64,000 bases of DNA from Rheinheimera hassiensis (lineage in GTDB: Bacteria; Pseudomonadota; Gammaproteobacteria; Enterobacterales; Alteromonadaceae), in contig NZ_JAKUJZ010000001.1 of NCBI RefSeq assembly GCF_022436675.1, positions 605,006-669,005 of the forward strand. Direction: 5' to 3'. Every line of letters begins with the position of its first letter. The first letter of the stretch is position 1. Positions 46,420-53,769 of the stretch are shown one piece after another. The notes under the pieces are model-generated. The model worked only from the letters and a program-made list of their open reading frames with translations, was not told where the DNA came from and made no database searches. Both the position numbers and the translations under genes were made by a program.

Positions 46420-49384
46420 CAGACTCTCCCTGTGCATAAATCTTAAACTGCGGTTGTTGTTCTAACCCCGCTTTTACTAGTTCGATTTCAAAGCCTTCGC
46501 GGCGTAATGTCTCTCTGGTTATGGCTAAGCCCATGCCACGACCACCGGGTTTGGTTGTTTCGCCAAAATCAAAAATACGTTCTTTTAAACGCTCTTCTAT
46601 ACCTGGCCCATTGTTCGAAATAAGGAAGCCATTATCATCCGCATCGAGGAAGATTTTCTTTTCACCCTGCGCTCGGCTGTTTAACCAATAAATTGCATTG
46701 TCTATCACGTTAATAAAGCCGCCCAACAAAGCAGAAGAGCGACATTTAACTTTAAAGCCCCTGAAGGCGTAAGTTGGTTCAAGCGCGATATTTGCTGACT
46801 TTAACTGTTCACTAAACACGCCATATACAACGTTTAATATCTCACTGCCAGATAACTCTATTGCAGTGCGGTGTAAGCGTCGCCCAAGCGGATCGAGTAC
46901 TTTAAGGTAACCATCAAGATGCTCTATATGGCTGCGTAGTCGTTGATAAATTGGAGCTAAAGGGGGGTTTTTATCGGCCCATGGTTTTAAATCAGCCATG
47001 GCAACACGAATACCTCGGGCTGCGCTTTCAAACTCGTGCTGTAAAATGCCGACTGACATACCCATCTGAGCAAACTCAGAATAAAACTCGACTTGCTCAG
47101 ACAGTATTAGATTTTGTGCCTCTATCGCGGCAAAACGATCGTCTAGTGTCTCACGAGCTTTTATTTCTTCAGTAAGCTCGGTCATTTGTCGCTTTAAAGA
47201 ATCAAGCAGCTCAGTTTCTTTTGCTTTTAATTGCTCAATTTTTTGTTCAACGTCAGAACGCACTGCGTCAAGTTGCTCAGGGGTTTCAGCCGAGCGGCGG
47301 GTAAAGTCATCAACAAGCTGCTCTATGTTTACCCGAAGTTCAGCGAACTCTTCCTTTAACACTTCACGCACGGCGAGCTGCATGGTGCCTAAGGCTTCTG
47401 TTGTGGTTTTGCGAAGGCTGGCTAATTCCCGCACGGTATTGTCTTTTTCCTGCTCAATTTCCTGCAAGGCAGATAACCGGCGCTCATTAAAGGCAACTTT
47501 ACCTTCTAACGCATCTTGAATCAGCTGCTCGACAGCGACTCTTGCTGGTTCAATAAGTTCGTGTCTAACCTGAGCAGATTGTGCCTCAAAGGCGATCCAA
47601 TCTTTCTTCAGGCGATTAGTTAGCGCCAATCCACGCGGCAGCGCTAGCGTAGCCTGTGCTAATAATTCCCGAATTTTGCTTTTGGCTGATATTTCTAACA
47701 ATCGAACCGCTGATGCAAACTCAGCGGGTGCTGAGTCAGCTTCATACTTGGCAAGCCGCTCAGCGACAGAAACAGTTAAGTTGTTTGTCTCTGTTTCAAA
47801 GTAATCTTCGTTATAACGAGTGAAGAACGTTTTTAACGATGCATCAAATTCACCGCGCCTACTATCTGCTTTCTTTTGTTGTTTCTTCAGGATCTCGGCT
47901 TGAACCTTTAACAATGCTTTATTTTCATTAAAATCATCACCTTGAGGCGATGAATCTCGAAAAAACTCATAAGCAAGTTGCATAAAAAAGTTAACTAAAA
48001 TTGCTCTAAAATCCCTGTAGGCTAGATTTTCTCTAAAACCTTCCCGTCCTGCCTTTTCGGTGAGCGTACCGTTCTCTTTATGTGTAATCGCAACATAACC
48101 GAATCCGCGACGATATGAAAAAAACCAATCGCCAGCGCTCTTAGTTCGACGTTTTTCGATATCTAACCAGTCGACGTCAGAGTTACCATAAGGTAATACC
48201 CGTATGTCGTCCCTGAATATATAGAGGCCTCCAAACTTCGAAGTTTTTGAATCTATGTACGTAAAATCGTCTGGAGATAAACGGGATTCCTTAGGATTAC
48301 CCTGCACATACCCATATCTGAGGGAGAACGGGCCGCATTTTGACAAGCCACCATTACCATCACGCCAGTTACAGACAAACTGACGGGGTTTACCATAAAT
48401 AGAGACGATACCCGTAAATTGGCCGTATTCGTTAAACTCACCCTCAAAATACTGATCGGTTTTTTCGAAATCTTGTTGGCTAAAGAAACTTTTGGGCCCA
48501 ATCCGCTCTTCAATATCTTCTATGGTGTGGTCACGAAACTCTGTCTGAATAACCGGATTATCGGTTGCCATAAGGTTAGAAAAACCAAGCAGGTTTCGCT
48601 CTAGCTTGGATGAGTCCTTATCAGACCCGCCATCAATATCATCGTCTAGTTCAGGCGCGACTGGCAGCAAAATAAAATGTGTACCATAGCCTTCGCGGCT
48701 TAATGACAATGGATGTTCGCGCTCTTTGTTAAGATAGCCATCTAACACATCTGGGCTTATTTGATTTACTTTATTCAGCGTGGCAACTAGCTCACTGTAT
48801 ACAGATGGCTCTATTTGCTTTTCTAAATTGGCTAAGTTGTTTTGGATTTGAGTTATTAAGGTGGCTATGTCAGCTTTAGTTGGCAGGGTCCCGTGTTCAA
48901 ACTCTGCAATTGGTACATCAATTTCACTGATATCTAAGCCTGGTTGCTCAAACAAACCCCAATGCACCAAAGCTACAACTAAGTTGTGCAAACCGTCAGG
49001 GCGAGCGGCACGAGTCATTAAAAGAGTGACAGGCGCGATTACTGCTATCGCCAAACGGCCAATACCTTTCTCACCCATTATTGACCTGGGAGGCAGGTTT
49101 TTAGGGCCGCGCCATTCATTGCTACGGTCCGGGTTTTTATTCGCGTTAAGGCGTGATTCCGTACCCAATGTCAGCCAACGGTTCTCGACGTCGTCACGAG
49201 TCATACCGTAGCCATCGTCCCGCAGAACTAATACTCGGTTACGCCGAAAGAAATCAACTTCAACGCGCTCTGCGTAGGCATCATGGGCGTTTTTGAATAA
49301 CTCGTGGATTGCAGTTGGAATACCAGCAATTTGCTGTCGGCCAAGCATATCAACGGCTCTGGCTCTAACCCTGAGCTTTGTCAT
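46412..49384 (-). CDS. double-GHKL ATPase/histidine kinase, candidate defence sensor
   Basis: 990 residues with two separate GHKL ATPase modules. N-terminal module: N-box IHELFKNAHDAY (Glu28, Asn32), G1 DDGYGM (56-61), G2 GEKGIGRLAIAVI (104-116), i.e. MutL/Hsp90/MORC-like. The middle (about 490-770) is largely coiled coil, rich in Glu, Lys and Leu. C-terminal module: an H-box-like GILQHEFES with His783, N-box NVIDNAIYW (892), G1 SNNGPGI and G2 GGRGMGLAI, i.e. a histidine-kinase transmitter. No transmembrane segment or signal peptide was seen, so it is cytosolic. AGGAG precedes the start. MutL/MORC-type ATPases are known in restriction-modification-like islands, which fits the neighbouring cytosine methyltransferase. 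Confidence 0.88.
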   Translation of the reverse strand: MTKLRVRARAVDMLGRQQIAGIPTAIHELFKNAHDAYAERVEVDFFRRNRVLVLRDDGYGMTRDDVENRWLTLGTESRLNANKNPDRSNEWRGPKNLPPRSIMGEKGIGRLAIAVIAPVTLLMTRAARPDGLHNLVVALVHWGLFEQPGLDISEIDVPIAEFEHGTLPTKADIATLITQIQNNLANLEKQIEPSVYSELVATLNKVNQISPDVLDGYLNKEREHPLSLSREGYGTHFILLPVAPELDDDIDGGSDKDSSKLERNLLGFSNLMATDNPVIQTEFRDHTIEDIEERIGPKSFFSQQDFEKTDQYFEGEFNEYGQFTGIVSIYGKPRQFVCNWRDGNGGLSKCGPFSLRYGYVQGNPKESRLSPDDFTYIDSKTSKFGGLYIFRDDIRVLPYGNSDVDWLDIEKRRTKSAGDWFFSYRRGFGYVAITHKENGTLTEKAGREGFRENLAYRDFRAILVNFFMQLAYEFFRDSSPQGDDFNENKALLKVQAEILKKQQKKADSRRGEFDASLKTFFTRYNEDYFETETNNLTVSVAERLAKYEADSAPAEFASAVRLLEISAKSKIRELLAQATLALPRGLALTNRLKKDWIAFEAQSAQVRHELIEPARVAVEQLIQDALEGKVAFNERRLSALQEIEQEKDNTVRELASLRKTTTEALGTMQLAVREVLKEEFAELRVNIEQLVDDFTRRSAETPEQLDAVRSDVEQKIEQLKAKETELLDSLKRQMTELTEEIKARETLDDRFAAIEAQNLILSEQVEFYSEFAQMGMSVGILQHEFESAARGIRVAMADLKPWADKNPPLAPIYQRLRSHIEHLDGYLKVLDPLGRRLHRTAIELSGSEILNVVYGVFSEQLKSANIALEPTYAFRGFKVKCRSSALLGGFINVIDNAIYWLNSRAQGEKKIFLDADDNGFLISNNGPGIEERLKERIFDFGETTKPGGRGMGLAITRETLRREGFEIELVKAGLEQQPQFKIYAQGESDE

Positions 49385-49437
49385 TCATTCTCCTGTTTAT
49401 TTTTTGTAACAGATACGCACTTACGCAGCATAAACGG

Positions 49438-49459
49438 AAAAAGCCTTCTGATGAAGACT
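49438..49459 (-). terminator. terminator between methyltransferase and kinase genes
   Basis: Minus-strand hairpin AGTCTTC-ATCA-GAAGGCT (one T-G pair) followed by TTTTTCC, 28 bases after the methyltransferase stop. It would uncouple or attenuate transcription of the kinase-receiver pair. Confidence 0.6.
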
Positions 49460-49486
49460 TAAATTAATGAAAAAGGGACGAATTTC

Positions 49487-50533
49487 TTATTTATTGCTGC
49501 TAATAGCGTTCAATAAACTTTTTGCAATACTCTGCATCATTTGCGGCGGAACCGCATTTCCTATTTGTGTAGCCACTTGTCCAGCATTGCCAATAAACTG
49601 GTAATCATCTGGAAATGATTGCAACCTTGCGGCTTCACGCAATGTTATCCCTCTGTCTTGTTCGGGGTGAGCAAATCGTCCTCGTGTAATGTCGGTGCAG
49701 CCAGTAGTAAGGGTTGGAGCTACATCATCCCAGCGCATTCGGCCGTATACATCAGAAAAGGAAGCATTCTTTCTATTTTTGTGGCAAGCAAGCTGCAGAT
49801 GCTCTGGTAGATGATGACGACTACCGCCATCCTTGGGTATGTACCGCAAACGCTCAATGTTCAGAGCTGAGTGTTTTCTCGAGAAATGCAAAGCATCTTT
49901 TAACACGGCATCTCTACCTACTGCTGGTATTGGTAAATCCGCAATGACATCACGCACTGTTTTTCTGGGTAAACGCGCAATATCTATAGCCGTATTAAGA
50001 TCTGCACCTTTTACCGCAACCATGATCATCCGAGTTCTGCGCTGGGGCACACCTAATTCAGACGCATCAAGCTTCAATGGTTCAGCAATTTCGTAGCCCA
50101 GCTTTGCTAAACAAGCGCGGAAACGATCAAAAATGCCGCTAGAAGCTAACCCAGGTACATTTTCCAAAAATACGATTTGAGGTTGGTAGCTTTCAATAAA
50201 AGGAAGTGAAGCTTCAACGAGGTTTAAACGGCCATCATCGTTGCTACGCTTACGATTCTGACTGCTAAAGGGCTGACAAGGCGCACAAACAACCAGTAAA
50301 TCCAGTTGTTTTTTTACCACATCGTCAAACGCATTTGCTGGAATTAATCTGATATCGTCTTGGATTAACTTAACTGACGGGTGATTAGCTCGATACGTTG
50401 CACAGGCGTGGGGATCAAAATCGACAGCACCAACAACATCAAAACCGGCATTTTTTACGCCGAGGCTTACTGCCCCAGATCCGCAGAATAGATCTATAGC
50501 AATTGGTTTTGATGCTTTTTTTCTAGTATCCAT
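49487..50533 (-). CDS. DNA (cytosine-5-)-methyltransferase
   Basis: 348-residue C5 cytosine methylase with the conserved motifs: I DLFCGSG (14-20), IV APCQPFS with catalytic Cys86, VI ENV (124-126), VIII QRRTR (164-168), IX RLQSFPDDY and X QIGNAVPP. The target-recognition region lies at about 190-270 and is small. The sequence seems intact, so it should be active. No restriction endonuclease gene is adjacent; downstream lies the double-GHKL protein. It is probably a protective methylase of the island, but an orphan regulatory methylase is possible. Confidence 0.95.
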   Translation of the reverse strand: MDTRKKASKPIAIDLFCGSGAVSLGVKNAGFDVVGAVDFDPHACATYRANHPSVKLIQDDIRLIPANAFDDVVKKQLDLLVVCAPCQPFSSQNRKRSNDDGRLNLVEASLPFIESYQPQIVFLENVPGLASSGIFDRFRACLAKLGYEIAEPLKLDASELGVPQRRTRMIMVAVKGADLNTAIDIARLPRKTVRDVIADLPIPAVGRDAVLKDALHFSRKHSALNIERLRYIPKDGGSRHHLPEHLQLACHKNRKNASFSDVYGRMRWDDVAPTLTTGCTDITRGRFAHPEQDRGITLREAARLQSFPDDYQFIGNAGQVATQIGNAVPPQMMQSIAKSLLNAISSNK

Positions 50534-50587
50534 CCTGATAAAAACAACTCAATTTTCAGCACCTCAGTTCTCGCTAATGGTATATCA

Positions 50588-50600
50588 GATAGGGCCTATC
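50588..50600. promoter_or_regulatory. 13-base inverted repeat upstream of methyltransferase
   Basis: GATAGG-G-CCTATC, 55-67 bases before the methyltransferase start on its coding strand. It may be an operator; it also contains a GGNCC-type sequence, which could be a methylation site. Both readings are speculative. Confidence 0.35.
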
Positions 50601-50679
50601 AGCCAACTTTGTTTATAGCAAGAGGAATGCTCGGAAGCACTTGGTTACACATTTAGTATCCAAGTAGAAACTTTAAAGT

Positions 50680-50892
50680 CTACTTTACAAAACACCTGAA
50701 ACGTTTTGCTTGTTCAAGTGCATCAGCCACATCAAATGCCAACCCCGAATCGAACTCAACTTCATCCTTACACACTGACCAGCTATAACCACCGCGCCAG
50801 CGGTCCGGGTTATCCTCTATATAAATAGTAAAGCCGTTAACCTCTTCCTCGTAGGGAACACTAATATCATTGTCGGCATAGGTGCTTAGCAT
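50680..50892 (-). CDS. small hypothetical acidic protein
   Basis: 70 residues, no signal peptide or membrane helix. Contains NGFTIYIEDNPDRWRGGYSW and a C-terminal helix ALEQAKRFRCFVK. GGAG lies 9 bases before the ATG, and the protein has a globular composition, so it is probably real. Function unknown; I do not recognise the family. Confidence 0.6.
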   Translation of the reverse strand: MLSTYADNDISVPYEEEVNGFTIYIEDNPDRWRGGYSWSVCKDEVEFDSGLAFDVADALEQAKRFRCFVK

Positions 50893-50973
50893 GGTGCGGC
50901 TCCGGTTGGTCAGTTCACACCAGAGTATTTACCAGCGGTGAGGCAGATACCACGGACGATAAGTCACATTCAT

Positions 50974-51004
50974 AAAAAAGGGGCAACAACTGTTGCCCCA
51001 AAAA
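50974..51004. terminator. bidirectional terminator after porin gene
   Basis: GGGGCAACA-AC-TGTTGCCCC flanked by A-runs on both sides of the + strand. On the minus strand the hairpin ends in TTTTTT and terminates the porin transcript. Confidence 0.88.
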
Positions 51005-51028
51005 CGCTAGTGTAGCTACCAGGGAAAT

Positions 51029-51820
51029 TTAGAACTGGCCGGTAACGCCTAAGCGGTAAACTTTATAGCCAGAGCTATCGGCATTACTGCCAAAACCTGC
51101 TTCAAGTGCCCAGCTGCGGTTAAAGAAGTGCTTGGCTGTCAGGCCGTAATTGTCGACTTTGTCGTAAGATACGCCAACTGAGGTCATCTTGCTGAAATAG
51201 TAATCAGCGTCAACCGCCCAGCTTGAACGGTCAAATTCCTCTTTCAGTGATGCACCTAAAGCAATAAAACGGTCAGCACCCAGGCTGGCGAAATATTTAC
51301 TGCTGATACCATACCGGTCAAACTCATCGTCGGTATGGGCAGTAAAACCAACATAGTCGTTACCCTGCAACTGGTGGTTGTAACTGGCAGAAAACAGGTA
51401 AGAAGTGCTGCCTTCTTCAGGTTTCGCAGCTTGTGCGCGGACAATAAAGTCTTTTGAAATCAGATAACCAATACCAACAGATGTGGCATGGAAGCCAGCA
51501 TTTTCAGTAAAGCGGGCAGAGAAAACCAGATTGTTGTCAGCAAAATACTCACCGCCAACAGCCCAGAAGTTTTCGCCATCAAAGCGGCTGAATGCTGCAT
51601 TTACATTAGTAGCTTTATTAATATATTCAAACTGATCCAGCGGACCTAAGGTTTGTTTCTTATCAAAGAAGTAAGTACCGTTTACAGACCATAAATTCTC
51701 ACTGTCTCCGCTGTAACGCTGATGATAGGCTTCCAGGCCGGTGAATAACTGATACTCTTCTGCAGATACGGTTGCAGAGGCGGCCAGTGCAATAACAGGT
51801 AATACATACTTAAACGTCAT
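51029..51820 (-). CDS. putative outer-membrane porin/beta-barrel protein
   Basis: 263 residues with a signal peptide (MTFKYVLPVIALAASATVSA) and a repetitive beta-barrel layout: alternating aromatic/Gly-rich strands such as SVGIGYLISKDFIVRAQAA, WAVDADYYFSKMTSVGVSYD and the C-terminal VYRLGVTGQF, with terminal Phe for BAM recognition. About a dozen strands are likely. It resembles the small putative porins of Shewanella and relatives. No partner gene. Confidence 0.8.
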   Translation of the reverse strand: MTFKYVLPVIALAASATVSAEEYQLFTGLEAYHQRYSGDSENLWSVNGTYFFDKKQTLGPLDQFEYINKATNVNAAFSRFDGENFWAVGGEYFADNNLVFSARFTENAGFHATSVGIGYLISKDFIVRAQAAKPEEGSTSYLFSASYNHQLQGNDYVGFTAHTDDEFDRYGISSKYFASLGADRFIALGASLKEEFDRSSWAVDADYYFSKMTSVGVSYDKVDNYGLTAKHFFNRSWALEAGFGSNADSSGYKVYRLGVTGQF

Positions 51821-51989
51821 TGGTTTATTTCCCTAAGTTGGTAATAGCGGCGCGCATACTAACGGCGGGAATTACAAATGTAAAATAAAAACACAAATTA
51901 AATTCACAAAGAAGACAAAATGTTTACTTTTTAAGCAATGCCGGAGATAAATCAGTCAAACTCATTACTATTCAGGCAGTAAAAAAACA

Positions 51990-52018
51990 AAAGGCGCAAT
52001 TCAAAAGATTGCGCCTTT
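51990..52018 (-). terminator. terminator of amidase-lipoprotein operon
   Basis: 11-bp perfect stem AAAGGCGCAAT / ATTGCGCCTTT with a 7-base loop; on the minus strand followed by TTTTGTTTTTTT, 32 bases after the lipoprotein stop. Confidence 0.88.
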
Positions 52019-52049
52019 ATTGTTTCGCCAGTTGTTGCACAACATAGCT

Positions 52050-52442
52050 TTACTCTTTAGTTTCAGATGTCTTAAACAGCGCTTCACAATCGTCACAGGC
52101 AAAATAACGGTACACCTCACCACACTGAATATGCCCGGTCGCGCCAGCCCGTACCTCCCAGTTACAGTTTTGCTGGTGGTATTTTAGGGTGCCCTCAATA
52201 GCGCAGGGCGCGTAATTATAATGGTCGTGTAAGGTTTTATGCTCTACTTCACGAGCCTGCTGGAAAAACTGCGTTACTTCTATATTGCTAAGGTCAACAT
52301 CCGTTGGCCGGCATTGCTCCGGCGCGTCTGAAACAAAGTCAGCAATATACAGTGAGCTGATTCGGTCAGAATCAAATAGCTGTTGCTGGCTGCCACAGGC
52401 CAGTAGCCATAACGATAAGCTGCATAATATAAATACCCGCAT
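52050..52442 (-). CDS. cysteine-rich lipoprotein, possible amidase immunity protein
   Basis: 130 residues with a lipoprotein signal (MRVFILCSLSLWLLA/C, Cys16). The mature part has six Cys in pairs, including ACDDCE near the C-terminus, so disulfides in the periplasm are likely. Its ATG overlaps the amidase stop (TAATG), which indicates strict coupling. The family is unknown to me. A periplasmic or outer-membrane lipoprotein encoded directly behind a peptidoglycan amidase is the standard layout of an immunity protein; this is inference. Confidence 0.75.
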   Translation of the reverse strand: MRVFILCSLSLWLLACGSQQQLFDSDRISSLYIADFVSDAPEQCRPTDVDLSNIEVTQFFQQAREVEHKTLHDHYNYAPCAIEGTLKYHQQNCNWEVRAGATGHIQCGEVYRYFACDDCEALFKTSETKE

Positions 52443-53041
52443 TACCAGTTTGCTCCTTTTGCTTCACCTGGGTTCTTGTAAGACACTTCAGGATGGCGAT
52501 ATACATCGGTTTTTGTTAGTGTAAAGTGGGTATACAGCTCTGCAAGCAACCATTGCAAGGCTTCATTTTGTGCGGGGGTTACAGCTTCATACTGAGTATC
52601 GTTCACATGTTTACCAACGATCTCAATACCAAGCGCGTCGGAGTTTACCGGATACCGGTATGGATAAGCTTTTTGTCGCTCGTGAGCATCCAGTGCTTTA
52701 ATTTGATTGCTCCATGACTTCGCAAGTATTTTTGCCATTTCAACGCTATCACAGCTGTTTTTGTCCAATGTCAGGCACTTAGATTTAATCAGCCGCCCTA
52801 CATGATAACAACGCTTCAATGTACTGGCTGTCTGATAAATTTGACCGTTCTTGCCAATCAAAAAATGCGCGCCATTACCTCCGGAGTTGTATGCATTAAA
52901 AGTATGCTGTGCCGTAGGTGCATCAGTCTGATGCACCACAACGGCGCTAACTCTGGTTAAATTGCCATGCTCAATGCTGGTATAACGTTTCAGTGAAATT
53001 TTATCGTCAATCAACATGCCGTCTTTATCAAGCGTAGACAT
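52442..53041 (-). CDS. N-acetylmuramoyl-L-alanine amidase, possible antibacterial effector
   Basis: 199 residues of the Amidase_2/PGRP fold. Visible: VSAVVVHQTDAP (zinc ligand candidate His37), GAHFLIGKNGQIYQ (58-70), ALGIEIVG (136-143), and VYRHPEVSYKNPGEAKGANW at the C-terminus (His183; the usual Asp-Pro-Gly here reads Asn-Pro-Gly). No signal peptide: the enzyme would need another route to the periplasm, such as a type VI secretion system or phage-like lysis. GGAGG precedes the start. Alternative: an endolysin-type amidase of phage origin. Confidence 0.8.
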   Translation of the reverse strand: MSTLDKDGMLIDDKISLKRYTSIEHGNLTRVSAVVVHQTDAPTAQHTFNAYNSGGNGAHFLIGKNGQIYQTASTLKRCYHVGRLIKSKCLTLDKNSCDSVEMAKILAKSWSNQIKALDAHERQKAYPYRYPVNSDALGIEIVGKHVNDTQYEAVTPAQNEALQWLLAELYTHFTLTKTDVYRHPEVSYKNPGEAKGANW

Positions 53042-53198
53042 AGAGCCTCCGATTTAAGTAAATGGTAAAACAGGTATTAGTTATAGCGTAAAACCAGGCT
53101 TCAAGAAATATTAAATTTACATATTTGCAATTATTAATTATCCATTTGCTTTTTTGAGCTATTGCGCCAGAATACGGCATCTGACAGGGAGAATAAGT

Positions 53199-53585
53199 AT
53201 GATAAAAACACTATTGGCAGTTAGTGCTGCCGGCCTGATATTTACTGCTCATGCGGCAACACTATTTGGTACCGCAGTTGATAAAACGGCGGTAATACCG
53301 GTTGAGCAATTGCTAGTGCAGCCTGCAAACTATCTGGATAAAGTGGTTACGATCAGCGGTAAAATAGACTCAGTATGCAGCAAACAAGGCTGCTGGATGA
53401 AATTTACCGCCCACAGCGAACAGGGGCCGTTCCGCATTAAAGTGCGCGATGGCGATATGGTGTTTCCGCTAAGCGCAAAAGGTAAAACCGCTTACGCCAC
53501 CGGCACTGTGCGGTTATGGCCACAAGGCGAAGATGAAGCTGATGCTTACCAACTTTACCCGACAGCAGTAGAAATAGCCGATTAA
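53199..53585 (+). CDS. DUF4920-like periplasmic protein
   Basis: 128 residues from the ATG at 53199, which has GGGAG upstream and gives a signal peptide (MIKTLLAVSAAGLIFTAHA). The DUF4920 pattern is VVTISGKIDSVCSKQGCWMKF with two Cys, followed by an OB-like RIKVRDGDMVFPLSAKGKTAYATGTV. The molecular function of this family is not known. It is divergent from the amidase gene and ends in a terminator-like hairpin. Confidence 0.78.
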   Translation: MIKTLLAVSAAGLIFTAHAATLFGTAVDKTAVIPVEQLLVQPANYLDKVVTISGKIDSVCSKQGCWMKFTAHSEQGPFRIKVRDGDMVFPLSAKGKTAYATGTVRLWPQGEDEADAYQLYPTAVEIAD

Positions 53586-53587
53586 CA

Positions 53588-53613
53588 AAGTGGGCATGCT
53601 GCTATGCCCACTT
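53588..53613 (+). terminator. hairpin after DUF4920 gene
   Basis: AAGTGGGCAT-GCTGCT-ATGCCCACTT, a 10-bp perfect stem directly after the stop codon; the T-run that follows is short. Confidence 0.65.
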
Positions 53614-53703
53614 ATTCAACTGCTGCCACACAACAATAGCCCTTATAAATACTACAGGACGTGTTTCAGGCGACAAATTTAGCCCGCACCAACAAATTGT
53701 TAT

Positions 53704-53718
53704 TGAGATTTATTATCA
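53704..53718. promoter_or_regulatory. Fur box
   Basis: TGAGATTTATTATCA matches the 7-1-7 consensus TGATAATNATTATCA at 12 of 14 positions. It lies 52 bases before the TonB receptor start and indicates iron repression of the operon. Confidence 0.7.
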
Positions 53719-53769
53719 TTAGCGTTAGCCTTTGTAAAGCAAACCGGCTTACCTGCGTGTGGAAATTAA

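Noticed and set aside
44484..50679. Restriction endonuclease partner for the cytosine methyltransferase
   Set aside because: No adjacent gene shows a clear type II endonuclease; the AAA/DUF4143 protein has only a weak nuclease-like motif and is two genes away.
42000..50900. Prophage or integrative element
   Set aside because: No integrase, transposase, attachment repeats or phage structural genes; only accessory and defence-like genes.
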